48,556 bases of DNA from Deltaproteobacteria bacterium (GCA_018333535.1 JAGXTA010000049.1:1-48556); one strand, 5' to 3'; counted from the first letter of the stretch, positions 7,814-15,824 are shown. Translations and numbers: made by a program. Notes: generated by a model from the letters alone, not told the origin.

Positions 7814-9976
7814 TTGAAGGACTTTACAAAACCAATACCGCAAGCCCTCCTGAACATCGAAGAGAAGAACCGATCGAATCTCTTCGCATGGCGCGGTCAG
7901 TTTTCGCCGCAACTGATCGAATGCCTACTGGATGCATATTGCCTGCCGGATTCCATAGTTCTCGATCCGTTTGCTGGAAGCGGAACGGTCTTGTATGAAG
8001 CAGCGGCCAGATCGTTGAGTGCATTCGGATTTGAGATAAATCCTTCGGCGTGGAGCTTCAGCAAAGTCTACGAATTCGCCAACATGAAGCCAGCCGAACG
8101 TGAAGCGGTCATTGCTGAACTCCGAAGCAACGTCGAGCATGAATTCCCAATCGTGCTTTTTTCAGAGGACAGTGTACCTGTCGAGGCCGTCGAAGAACGG
8201 GTTATCCACATAGGCCAGTCAATCAACGACGGGGCTAAAGTTCTGTGCAATGCTCTCATCGTGCTACTGGACATATTCAACAACCAGATCACAAATAGTT
8301 TTGTCCAAGGCAAATTGACGGCATTGGCAGAAATGGTCCGCAGACTGCCGTATTCGCCCAGACCGATAAAAGCAGATTTACAGGATGCGAGGGCTCTCCC
8401 TCTTGACAACCAATCCGTCGACTTTGCGGTAACATCCCCGCCGTACCTTAACGTCTTTAACTACCATCAGAATTACAGAAGATCGGTTGAGATTCTCGGC
8501 TGGGACCTGCTCCGTGTAGCCCGGTCCGAAATCGGGTCCAACCGGGCAAACCGGGGAAACCGTTTCTACACAGTCGTTCAGTACTGCATCGACATGGCTA
8601 CCGCAATGCAGGAGCTCGCCAGGGTCCTCAAACCGGGCGCTAGAGCGGTCCTCGTGGTTGGATACGAATCGAAGGTTCTTGGTGTGCCGTTCCACAACGC
8701 AGACATTGTCGAGCAAATCGCCGTGCAATCCGGGGCATTTGAGGTAATGCTTCGCCAGAACCGGGTGTTCACTAATCGTTTTGGAGATGCCATCAGGGAG
8801 GACATCCTCAACCTGCGTCGTGACGCGTACACGGCTAACTCAGATCTGCCTTCCATCGTGGGCAGGTCTATTGCGAGGAAAGCTTTGAACGCAGCGTCCA
8901 GCCGTGTTTCAGACAGCAATCGTCCCCTACTCACAGATGCTATGGGGCAGATCTATCGAATCACCGGAACCCCGATTTTCAACAGCGTGAGTTACTCCGA
9001 CTACCATACCAGAGAAAGTGTCATGATTGTAAGAGAGGAAGGTGAAGCACCCATGAGCAAAGAGAAACCCACACTGCCAACCCCGCATCTCGACAAGTTG
9101 AAGGCACTACTTGAGAACCGCCGGCTACCGGCTGTTGACAAGCCGAGAGTGGAAGTGGCCTTACAACGTTACCGAGAGTGGATAGCAAACCTTGAAGCAG
9201 TGAAAGGCGGCCAGCGGGGTGCCGTGCAACGACTAGTCGATGCGACTAATCGTTACAAGTTATCGGTTGAGTTGGACTTGATATTCGACAGTCCTGGGGA
9301 GTTCCTCTACCGCCAGAAAGGACAACTCAAGCTGGACAACACGATCCTTGAGGAGTTCTTGCCCCAGCTTTTCTACCGTGGCCTGAATTTGGCCGATGGC
9401 ACCTTTGAATTAGGACCGCGAAAGACGTTTGCTGGACTGAGTTTCAGTTCGTCTATCGCAAGCCCTGGAATCGGAGGCCGTCCCAGTCTCCGCACAAAGG
9501 ATCAGGATTTTGTTTTGGGAAAACGCCTCTACATGATGACGTCGTTTCACAAGGACTTCCACGAGGCAGAGCGGATGGAGTCATACCTTGGCTACGTATG
9601 CGCGGAGTGCAAGACGAACCTCGACAAGACGATGTTTCAGGAGGCCGTTGCAACAAGTCGCGACCTGAAAATGGCAGTGCCTTCGTCGTTATACTTCCTC
9701 GTGTGCGAGTTTCTCGACAAGACACCTGTCTCCATCACCCCAACGCACATTGATGACGTGTTGATCGTGCGCAAGGCGAAGCGGATGTCGTCGAATGTTC
9801 GACAGGAATACCGGAGCGCGAAAGAGCGAAAGGCACATCGGGGGGAATATGTCGTGTTCCTTGAGTCGGCGAAATACTACGCCGACGTGTTCCAGCGGAT
9901 GATCGACAAGATCCAGGGCCTCATTGATGTGGCAGACCCAGAAATGGATGCCGTATTGAAGAAGGGGTATTTTTGA
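7814..9976 (+). CDS. DNA methyltransferase-restriction endonuclease fusion (Bpu10I-like C-terminus)
   Basis: The 720-residue protein joins two halves. Residues 1-410 form an amino-methyltransferase, with SAM motif DPFAGSGT at 51-58 and catalytic TSPPYLN at 207-213 (SPPY type, usually N4-cytosine). The order SAM motif then catalytic motif is the reverse of beta-class enzymes such as M.PvuII. Residues 414-720 resemble, from memory, the Bpu10I endonuclease family (FDSPGEFLYRQKGQLKLDN; YVCAECKTNLDKTMFQEA). A likely PD-(D/E)xK centre is D563 or D565 plus E598-C-K600. An ATG at codon 414 (9053) follows GAGAGGAAGG, so separate translation of the endonuclease is possible. The start is TTG 7814 after AAAGGGA. 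The gene fills a cassette-like unit. Confidence 0.75.
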   Translation: MKDFTKPIPQALLNIEEKNRSNLFAWRGQFSPQLIECLLDAYCLPDSIVLDPFAGSGTVLYEAAARSLSAFGFEINPSAWSFSKVYEFANMKPAEREAVIAELRSNVEHEFPIVLFSEDSVPVEAVEERVIHIGQSINDGAKVLCNALIVLLDIFNNQITNSFVQGKLTALAEMVRRLPYSPRPIKADLQDARALPLDNQSVDFAVTSPPYLNVFNYHQNYRRSVEILGWDLLRVARSEIGSNRANRGNRFYTVVQYCIDMATAMQELARVLKPGARAVLVVGYESKVLGVPFHNADIVEQIAVQSGAFEVMLRQNRVFTNRFGDAIREDILNLRRDAYTANSDLPSIVGRSIARKALNAASSRVSDSNRPLLTDAMGQIYRITGTPIFNSVSYSDYHTRESVMIVREEGEAPMSKEKPTLPTPHLDKLKALLENRRLPAVDKPRVEVALQRYREWIANLEAVKGGQRGAVQRLVDATNRYKLSVELDLIFDSPGEFLYRQKGQLKLDNTILEEFLPQLFYRGLNLADGTFELGPRKTFAGLSFSSSIASPGIGGRPSLRTKDQDFVLGKRLYMMTSFHKDFHEAERMESYLGYVCAECKTNLDKTMFQEAVATSRDLKMAVPSSLYFLVCEFLDKTPVSITPTHIDDVLIVRKAKRMSSNVRQEYRSAKERKAHRGEYVVFLESAKYYADVFQRMIDKIQGLIDVADPEMDAVLKKGYF

Positions 9977-9985
9977 GGTGAGAAA

Positions 9986-10042
9986 GCCCAACCATCGGCT
10001 GCATGCGACACTTCACAGCGCGCCTGAGCCGTAGCGTTGGGC
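9986..10042 (+). other. attC-like integron recombination site
   Basis: The 57-bp site opens with GCCCAAC (9986-9992, RYYYAAC) and closes with its perfect complement GTTGGGC (10036-10042, GTTRRRY). Inside, CGGCT (9996-10000) pairs with AGCCG (10027-10031), and TGCG with CGCG, leaving unpaired bases as in the imperfect hairpins that IntI recognises. It begins 10 bases after the stop of the fusion gene, the usual position of attC in a gene cassette. No integrase gene is in the window. Confidence 0.6.
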
Positions 10043-10074
10043 GAAAATGGAAAAATAGAAATAAGAAAAACACC

Positions 10075-10103
10075 TTGCATCTGTGTTGCGATTGTGATAC
10101 ATT
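10075..10103 (+). promoter_or_regulatory. Promoter of relB-yafQ
   Basis: TTGCAT (10075-10080) and TACATT (10098-10103) are separated by 17 bp. The -10 box ends only six bases before the relB ATG, so the transcript would begin at or next to the start codon (leaderless). Confidence 0.55.
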
Positions 10104-10109
10104 GAAGTT

Positions 10110-10367
10110 ATGAAAACCTCAGTCGTCCACGCACGGATTGAGCCGCAAACAAAGCAAAAGGCAGAAGGGGTCCTTCGGAAGCTTGGCCTTACTCCCACGG
10201 AGGCCATCCGTATCTTCTACAGGCAAATATCTCTCCGTGGTGGCTTGCCTTTCCCTGTCGCGATTCCGAACGAGCTTACGGCCTCTACTTTGGAGAAGAG
10301 CCGTCGTGGCGAAGACACTCAGGAATTCGAATCTTTGGAGGCAATGTTCAAGGATTGGGAGAAATGA
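10110..10367 (+). CDS. relB: RelB/DinJ family antitoxin
   Basis: The 85-residue protein begins MKTSVVHARIEPQTKQKAEG, the ribbon-helix-helix N-terminus of RelB/DinJ, followed by LGLTPTEAIRIFYRQISLRG, which is the conserved helix pair of the family. The acidic C-terminus (GEDTQEFESLEAMFKDWEK) should bind the toxin. There is no Shine-Dalgarno sequence, consistent with a leaderless message. It overlaps the toxin gene by four bases. Confidence 0.85.
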   Translation: MKTSVVHARIEPQTKQKAEGVLRKLGLTPTEAIRIFYRQISLRGGLPFPVAIPNELTASTLEKSRRGEDTQEFESLEAMFKDWEK

Positions 10368-10636
10368 AGAAGGTCTCCCAGACCAGGCAGTTTTCCCGGG
10401 ATGTCAAACGCATGCGGAAACGAGGGAAGGACCTGCACAGGCTGCAGGAGGTTGTCAAGCTTCTGGCCGAGGGCATCCCGCTTCCATCAAACTACAGAGA
10501 CCATCCGCTCACGGGACCGTGGCAGCCATCACGCGACTGCCACATTGAAGCCGACTGGATCTTGATTTATACAACCGATAAGGAATCGCTTCGGCTTGAA
10601 CGAACCGGCACGCACAGCGACCTTTTCAAGAAATGA
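10364..10636 (+). CDS. yafQ: YafQ family mRNA interferase toxin
   Basis: The 90-residue RelE-fold toxin (MKKVSQTRQFSRDVKRMRKR) has the YafQ hallmarks: DHPLTGPW, the central RDCHIEADWILIY and the C-terminal RTGTHSDLF, whose His is the catalytic residue. YafQ cleaves mRNA on the ribosome. I start at ATG 10364, which overlaps the relB stop as ATGA; a frame three codons longer exists. The pair is intact and typical of stabilising modules within cassette arrays. Confidence 0.85.
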   Translation: MKKVSQTRQFSRDVKRMRKRGKDLHRLQEVVKLLAEGIPLPSNYRDHPLTGPWQPSRDCHIEADWILIYTTDKESLRLERTGTHSDLFKK

Positions 10637-10748
10637 GATCGTCCAAGTCACTCCAGCGGATGGCTCTATTGGCGGCCTCTGATTTTAATAAATCAGTCCT
10701 TGCATGATCCACTGAAACCATTATTATTTTCGACAGGAGGCAAGAAGA

Positions 10749-10949
10749 ATTCGGAAGAACGAAAAAATAGAAAGTGAGATTCAGGGTTTGTCACCATCTG
10801 AACTTGCGGTGTTTCGAAAGTGGTTTCGGGAGTTCGATGCTGAGGCATGGGATTGCCAAATAGAAGAAGATATTCAAGCAGGTAAATTAGATTTACTGGC
10901 AAATGCGGCACTCAAGGCTTTCGAACCTGGAAAGTGTAGTGAAATTTGA
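10749..10949 (+). pseudogene. Antitoxin of a decayed TA pair, ATT instead of ATG start
   Basis: An open frame of 66 codons reads RKNEKIESEIQGLSPSELAV then FRKWFREFDAEAWDCQIEED, the pattern of short antitoxins (EIxxLSPxELAxFRxWFxEFDAExWDxQIEED) found upstream of RelE/ParE-like toxins. A strong ribosome site (CAGGAGG, ending at 10740) sits eight bases before ATT at 10749, exactly where ATG is expected. No ATG, GTG or TTG lies nearby in frame. The start appears mutated, or a rare ATT start is used. Its stop overlaps the downstream toxin frame. Confidence 0.55.
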
Positions 10950-11138
10950 GACATTTAGCCTCTCCTGAATTCTGGGCATGCTATAGAGCGTTGCCGAAGT
11001 CTGTCCAGGAACTTGCCGACAAAAGCTTCGCATTGCTCAAAAATGATCCTCATCACCCGTCTTTACATTTAAAAGATCCAGCGCTTTTGGTCCGCTCGTA
11101 TCGGCTTTTCTTACCGCGTGTTGGGTGTTGATATACCA
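10946..11138 (+). pseudogene. RelE/ParE-like toxin, frameshifted and truncated
   Basis: The frame from TTG 10946 reads RHLASPEFWACYRALPKSVQ and then ELADKSFALLKNDPHHPSLH, the N-terminal half of a RelE/ParE-like toxin. At about 11075 one extra G shifts the frame. Read without it, the protein continues KIQRFWSARIGFSYRVLGVD, the conserved second half. The homology ends near 11138, where the boundary of a cassette-like unit begins. The toxin is dead through both defects. Confidence 0.6.
11120..11126 (+). other. Cassette-boundary core site GTTGGGT
   Basis: GTTGGGT fits GTTRRRY and is the exact complement of ACCCAAC, which opens the attC-like remnant at 11384. It lies inside the decayed toxin, 14 bases before the next gene. 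Confidence 0.4.
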
Positions 11139-11139
11139 T

Positions 11140-11370
11140 ATGAAAAAAGAAAAGAAAGAACAGGTATTTGCGCTTTGCGTTGAGAACAAGGACTGTGATG
11201 ATTTAGAAAAGCGTAAGATCTACAAGGTTCTGCCAGACGAGGGAGCAGAAAAAGAAGGTTACCTCAGGATAATCGATGAATCAGGTCAAGATTATCTTTA
11301 CCCCCAGTCCTTTTTCGTTCTTGTACAGTTGCCCCGCGAGGCGCAAGAAGCACTGAGAGTGGCAATCTAA
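11140..11370 (+). CDS. Small acidic protein of unknown function
   Basis: The 76-residue product (MKKEKKEQVFALCVENKDCD; then KRKIYKVLPDEGAEKEGYLR and DESGQDYLYPQSFFVLVQLP) looks like a small conserved protein occasionally seen in bacterial accessory DNA, with an SH3-like strand pattern. No function can be assigned. ATG 11140 is preferred over the longer frame at 11125, since the latter lies in toxin-derived sequence. No Shine-Dalgarno is visible. The gene sits tightly between GTTGGGT and an attC-like sequence, as in a single-gene cassette. Confidence 0.55.
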   Translation: MKKEKKEQVFALCVENKDCDDLEKRKIYKVLPDEGAEKEGYLRIIDESGQDYLYPQSFFVLVQLPREAQEALRVAI

Positions 11371-11383
11371 GATATTCCTTTTT

Positions 11384-11447
11384 ACCCAACCTGGCGCTTC
11401 ACCTGGCCGCTATTTCGCTACGCTCCGGCAGCGGGTCAGCTTTAAAA
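11384..11447 (+). other. Degenerate attC-like site
   Basis: ACCCAAC (11384-11390, RYYYAAC) starts 13 bases after the preceding stop. GCT, CACC and CGCT segments follow, with partial complements in GCAGCGGGTCAGC (11428-11440) around a hairpin loop. The expected closing GTTRRRY is missing: after GCTTTAA comes a run of A. It looks like an attC whose right end was lost. Confidence 0.45.
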
Positions 11448-11504
11448 AACCTTTCTGATAAATTGCTTAACAAGGGAAATTTATCCGGATAAAATGCCTT
11501 TACT

Positions 11505-11696
11505 GTGAAAATTAAAGGCTCATCCCGCATCCATGAAGGCGATATCGGCTCGTTGCAAGCTCTTTTAGAAGACGGGCCAGTTAAAAAATGTTTTATTGTT
11601 TGCTTGGAAAAACAGCCCCGCCAGCTGACAAAGAATATTGAGGCGGTACCCTGGCAGATGTTTATCGAACGGTTATGGTATGGTGAATTTGAATGA
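11505..11696 (+). pseudogene. C-terminal fragment of an AAA ATPase/DUF4143 protein
   Basis: The frame encodes VKIKGSSRIHEGDIGSLQAL and KKCFIVCLEKQPRQ with NIEAVPWQMFIERLWYGEFE, which matches the extreme C-terminus of DUF4143 ATPases (EIK-S-SRI; VCLE-EPR; ILPW-EFLERLW-GE). A stop lies about 16 bases upstream in frame and the ATPase core is absent. It is a remnant. Confidence 0.5.
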
Positions 11697-11704
11697 ATAT
11701 CAAT

Positions 11705-12949
11705 TTAAACCTGAAAGATTCCTTGTTCGACCGGTGTTAGGATCTTGTAGCCGTCCTTGGTGACCGCTACCGTATTTTCAAGTCCTACCGCTCCTTCTCC
11801 GGGGAAGACGATTTTCGGCTCCACAGCAAAGGTCATCCCTTCTTCGAGAGGATAAGAATGGCCCTGGGCGATGAAAGGCAATTCATTCAGCTCCAGCCCT
11901 ATTCCATGTCCAATGAAACGGGTCTGGAGTCCCGGTGGTCCCAAATAACTATCCTTGTAACCCAACTTTTTTGCCAGTTTTAGAGTTCTCATAAAGATTG
12001 CCTCGCCATCCGCTCCTGGTCGAACCTCATCAAGGACAGCATCATGGATCTCTCTGCAGGCTTTATAGGCATCGATAAATTTCTTTTTCATCTTTCCAAT
12101 GGAAAACATTCGGGTTTCGTCCGCCTGATAACCGTGAAAGCAGGTCCCAAAGTCAACCAGGATGGGCTCGTGGGCCTTCATCTTTCTCATGCTTGCTCCA
12201 ACCGGAAAAGCAGGGGAAAGCCCGAGCCCCCCCATCGGAGAATCCGACTGGCTCACGATTCCTCCATTGGGACCGCTCAGAACGTGCCAGGTGTAAGCCT
12301 CATAGTTTAGGGCTCTCACCCTGAGAAGCCCTTCATGGCCATATCTCTTTGCGACCGCCTCCAGGAGGCCCCCGAACTCGATCTCCGTCATTCCCTCTTT
12401 AAGGATTTTCGTTGCTTCCTCATAAACCTTCTTTCCAATCTCGCCTGCCTTTCTCATCAAATCGATTTCGAAGGGCGATTTTATCTTGCGAGCCTCCCGG
12501 AAAACAATGGAACCATCCATCAACCTTGCCCCTGGGAAAAGCTCCTGAAACTTGAAATAGTCCCTCACCGGAAGGAGATCGAACTCCAGGCCCAAGTTTT
12601 GAGGGAGTTTTTTCCAATGTTTCCGAATGAGCGATGGAACGTCACGGATCGATTTCAATGAAACCACATTCTCCAAGGGCGATTCCACCTTGGCCCTTCC
12701 CAGCTCCCTCTTGATCATGAGCAGAGGCTTTCCTTCCAAAGGCAAGAAGAGAAAACCGTCCTGGGTTGTTCCAGAGAGATAGTAAAAATCCATCTTCTGA
12801 ACAACAAGGAGTGATTCGATATCCTGTTTCCTCATTCCATTCCTGACTCTAGTGAGACGGTTCTCTATCTCCTCGTCAGGGATATATCTAAAACCCAGAG
12901 AGTGACTTAATTTCTGAAATTCCTTTTTGACCCAATCTCCGTGATTCAT
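11705..12949 (-). CDS. M24 family Xaa-Pro aminopeptidase-like hydrolase
   Basis: The 414-residue protein has a creatinase-type N-terminal domain (1-165) and a pita-bread M24 domain. The five dimetal ligands are visible: D in LVDFGTCF, D in QADETRMF, H in GHGIGLELNE, E in FAVEPKIV and E in VGLENTVAV. Such enzymes cleave Xaa-Pro dipeptides or hydrolyse related small amides. The start at 12949 follows AGGCAGGGGACAG. It is not obviously in an operon: repeats separate it from the histidine kinase gene. Confidence 0.8.
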   Translation of the reverse strand: MNHGDWVKKEFQKLSHSLGFRYIPDEEIENRLTRVRNGMRKQDIESLLVVQKMDFYYLSGTTQDGFLFLPLEGKPLLMIKRELGRAKVESPLENVVSLKSIRDVPSLIRKHWKKLPQNLGLEFDLLPVRDYFKFQELFPGARLMDGSIVFREARKIKSPFEIDLMRKAGEIGKKVYEEATKILKEGMTEIEFGGLLEAVAKRYGHEGLLRVRALNYEAYTWHVLSGPNGGIVSQSDSPMGGLGLSPAFPVGASMRKMKAHEPILVDFGTCFHGYQADETRMFSIGKMKKKFIDAYKACREIHDAVLDEVRPGADGEAIFMRTLKLAKKLGYKDSYLGPPGLQTRFIGHGIGLELNELPFIAQGHSYPLEEGMTFAVEPKIVFPGEGAVGLENTVAVTKDGYKILTPVEQGIFQV

Positions 12950-13020
12950 TGTCTTCGCTGTCCCCTGCCTCTATTCACTTTAAATTTTTAATTCATCCAA
13001 CTTCTCGGTGGATAATATGA

Positions 13021-13144
13021 CACCGTTCACCCTTCGAGAGCCTCAGGGCAAACGGTCTTTTCCGAATGTCCTGAGCGAAGTCGAAGGAAGGGCCCTGCAC
13101 AAACGGTTTCTCCGAATGTCCTGAGCGAAGAAAGCTTTTCGATG
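13021..13144. repeat. Tandem intergenic repeat units
   Basis: Two direct copies of about 31 bp (13049-13080 and 13100-13130) share the core TCCGAATGTCCTGAGCGAAG. The left part (ACCGTTCACCCTTCGAGAGC) also occurs in the 17878 region. The block starts immediately after the histidine kinase stop codon. Confidence 0.65.
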
Positions 13145-15451
13145 TCAGATGGGGAGGCTGATGGTGAAATAGGTGCCTTTTCCCTCTTTGCTTTCGACCT
13201 TAATCTCCCCGCCGTGATTTTTGATGATCCCGTAACAGACCGAAAGGCCAAGCCCTACCCCTTTGACTTTCTGTTTGGTGGTGAAAAAGGCTTCAAAAAT
13301 CTTCGCCCGACTCTCTTCCGGAATCCCCATCCCCGTGTCCCGGATATGGATCAAGACTTTATCCCTTTCTCTCCCTGTTCCGACCGTAAGGGTCCCTCCC
13401 TTCGGCATGGCCTCCTTCGCATTCTTGAACATGTTGAGCATCACCTGCCTCATCTGGTTTGTCGAAGCCATCACTTCCGGGATCTTCTCGTCGAAATAAG
13501 TCTTCACCTTGACATTGGCCTCCTGCATCTGTTTGTCAACCATCAGGAGAATCCCTTCCAGCAACTCATTCAGATTGACGGGTCGCCGTATTTCTTCTTC
13601 GGGCTTTGAGAAACTGAGCATATTGCGAAGCATCTCGGCAAGCCTGTGTGTTTCAGAAAGGGAAAGCTCCAGAATCCTCCTCCTTTTGCTCTCCGGAGGG
13701 ATTTCGGTCTTGAGAAGGTCCAGAGTATTCATAATGCCGTAGATGGGGTTGTTCAACTCATGGGCGATCTGGGAGGTGAGCCTTCCCATGGCCGCCAGTT
13801 TTTCGGACTGGAGAAGGGCCTCTTCGATCTCTCGGAGATCTTTCTCCATTGCCAACTGGTGCCTCAGGTCGGTAAAAATTCCGACGCTGGCCAACTCCTT
13901 TCCCGTCCCACCGTAGATAAGGGCCGCCGAAAGTTGAATGGGAATTTCTTCCCCTTTTTTATTGACGACATTGAGCTGGGTCGGGGTGAACTTTCCTATC
14001 CCCCCGAATTCCGGACTCCTGAGCTTCCTCATGATCTCCTTGGCAACTCCCTCAGGGTAGATCTGGGTGATATGGATCTTCCCGATCACCTCTTCGGCAG
14101 TGTAGTTCGTCAAGTTCTCCGCCCCCTTGTTAAAGATGATGATGTTGCCCTTCATATCTGCGGCGATGATTCCATCCACCGAGCTTTCGATCAAATTCAT
14201 GAAAAATTCATTGGCCTCCCTCAGCTCCCTCTCCATTCTCTTGCGGTCGGAGATATCAATATTGATTCCTTCGTATCCGATGATCACACCCTTTTCATCC
14301 CTTTTCGCATGGGCTGTGAGGAGAACCGTAATCTTCTCTCCGCCCTTCTTCTTAAATTCCACCTCCAGATCCTTACAGAATCCCTGTCCTTCGATCAGCC
14401 TCTGGAAGGTTCCCCGATCTTCTTGACTGACATAGAGATCTCTTGGGATATCGATTTCCAAGAACTCTTGTTTGTCATCGTATCCCGCCATCTCCACCAG
14501 GGCTTGATTGCAGTCAATAAACTGCCCCTCTTTGGTGCTGATGAAGAGGCCATGCTGAACCCTTTCAAAAAGGTTGCGATATTTTTCTTCAGAATCTTTT
14601 ATCTCTTTTTCAAACCTTTTTCTCTCTGTGATATCACGAATGTAGGCGTAGGTCTTGATCCAGCCCTCCTCCGAGCGGGTGGGAGCAATGCAGACCTCTG
14701 TCTCTTTGGCCCGTCCTGGAGGAGTCTGAAGGACCATTTCGATGCACACCTTCTGGCCGACCCCTTCTCCCCGCATCACCATCTCCTCGAGAAACTCCTC
14801 ATCCCTCTTGCCGATCAGAGAAAAAAATTCTCGCCCGAGAACCTGATCTTTCGGGATGCCCAGGATCTCAGCCGCCATCTGGTTCGCAAATTCGATCTTG
14901 GATTCTTCGTCGAAGACGATGATCCCATCGTCTCCCATCTCGGCAATCTTCTCAAAACGCTTTGTCGCTTCACGGACCTCCCTCGCCATCCTCTTCTGCT
15001 CTGTAATATCCCTCAGATAGGCGTAGGTCCTCATCCCGCTCTCTTCTATCTTGGAGATGGCGATGCAGACCTCCACATCCTTCTTCAGGCCTTTCGCCGT
15101 CAACACCTCCATCTGTGTGCAGACCCGTCTGCTCTCATCCTCTTCCACATCCGAACGCATCTGATTCAGGTAGCCTTTGTCTCTCTCGGTCAGGAGGCTA
15201 CGGAAGTCCATTCCTATCAGTTTCTCTTTCGGATAGCCGGTCAATTCGGAGGCAATGGTGTTGGCAAACTCAATCTTATACTGCTCATCAAAGACGATGA
15301 TGCCATCGTCCCCCATCTCAGCGATCTTCTCGAGGCGTCTTGCCATCTCCCGAAGATGTTTTTCCACCCCTTTCTGTTCGTATTCCTTCAACCTTTCCTC
15401 AAGCACCGCAATCTTTTTCTCCATGGCTTCCATGCTCATTCCTGTTTCCAT
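13145..15451 (-). CDS. Soluble multi-PAS sensor histidine kinase
   Basis: The 768-residue protein has a short coiled coil (1-45) and four PAS domains (roughly 40-155, 165-285, 290-405, 415-535), each followed by a DIT/DIS-type linker. A HisKA domain follows with phospho-acceptor H564 in SQIAHELNNPIYG. The HATPase has an N-box near 675 (NMFKNAKEAM), G1 DTGMGIP and G2 GVGLGLS. There are no membrane segments, so it senses a cytoplasmic signal. PAS1 and PAS2 share RFEKIAEMGDDGIIVFDE-type sequence, a recent duplication. No response regulator is adjacent. ATG 15451 follows GGGAGGAGAGAAGT. Confidence 0.9.
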   Translation of the reverse strand: METGMSMEAMEKKIAVLEERLKEYEQKGVEKHLREMARRLEKIAEMGDDGIIVFDEQYKIEFANTIASELTGYPKEKLIGMDFRSLLTERDKGYLNQMRSDVEEDESRRVCTQMEVLTAKGLKKDVEVCIAISKIEESGMRTYAYLRDITEQKRMAREVREATKRFEKIAEMGDDGIIVFDEESKIEFANQMAAEILGIPKDQVLGREFFSLIGKRDEEFLEEMVMRGEGVGQKVCIEMVLQTPPGRAKETEVCIAPTRSEEGWIKTYAYIRDITERKRFEKEIKDSEEKYRNLFERVQHGLFISTKEGQFIDCNQALVEMAGYDDKQEFLEIDIPRDLYVSQEDRGTFQRLIEGQGFCKDLEVEFKKKGGEKITVLLTAHAKRDEKGVIIGYEGINIDISDRKRMERELREANEFFMNLIESSVDGIIAADMKGNIIIFNKGAENLTNYTAEEVIGKIHITQIYPEGVAKEIMRKLRSPEFGGIGKFTPTQLNVVNKKGEEIPIQLSAALIYGGTGKELASVGIFTDLRHQLAMEKDLREIEEALLQSEKLAAMGRLTSQIAHELNNPIYGIMNTLDLLKTEIPPESKRRRILELSLSETHRLAEMLRNMLSFSKPEEEIRRPVNLNELLEGILLMVDKQMQEANVKVKTYFDEKIPEVMASTNQMRQVMLNMFKNAKEAMPKGGTLTVGTGRERDKVLIHIRDTGMGIPEESRAKIFEAFFTTKQKVKGVGLGLSVCYGIIKNHGGEIKVESKEGKGTYFTISLPI

Positions 15452-15605
15452 ACTTCTCTCCTCCCTTGAACGAGCCCTATTTTACATGAAATTTGTAATT
15501 TTGGGAACAGTTATTATTAAAAGGAATGCATTCCCGAAACGCAATGTTTGGGTGTGATTGAATAGGATTGGAAACCTGAAACGGGGTGGAAGGAAAAGGA
15601 CAAGG

Positions 15606-15824
15606 TCATCCGCCTGATAGAATCGGCATTAAAACTACGGAGTCCTCGTCCTGAATCAAGCTATCGAGACCGCCCACTTTCTCATTGATGAGGATGATGA
15701 TATTCGTTTCAGGAAAAGGGGAGGGCAACATTTCCCTTAAAGGAATGGGCTTCTCCAAATTCACCTCTTTTTTCCGTGTCCCCACAAGATCTGCCAGGTA
15801 ACCGAAAAACTTGAGCTCAGCCAA
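15606..15824 (-). CDS. MoaD/ThiS-like sulfur carrier protein
   Basis: The 72-residue beta-grasp protein starts MAELKFFGYLADLVGTRKKE and ends in PILSGG; the C-terminal Gly-Gly is the site of adenylation and thiocarboxylation in MoaD. It starts at TTG 15824, one base after the aldehyde oxidoreductase stop, so it is the distal gene of that operon. A MoaD-like protein beside AOR suggests a role in tungstopterin assembly for that enzyme. Confidence 0.8.
   Translation of the reverse strand: MAELKFFGYLADLVGTRKKEVNLEKPIPLREMLPSPFPETNIIILINEKVGGLDSLIQDEDSVVLMPILSGG

Noticed and set aside
13021-13144. Possible short CRISPR array
   Set aside because: Only two imperfect direct copies of about 31 bp occur with a 19-bp gap, related to dispersed intergenic repeats, and no cas gene is present.
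13646-15469. 607-codon open frame on the plus strand
   Set aside because: It is antisense to the histidine kinase, whose domains and motifs are complete; the long frame is a codon-usage shadow.
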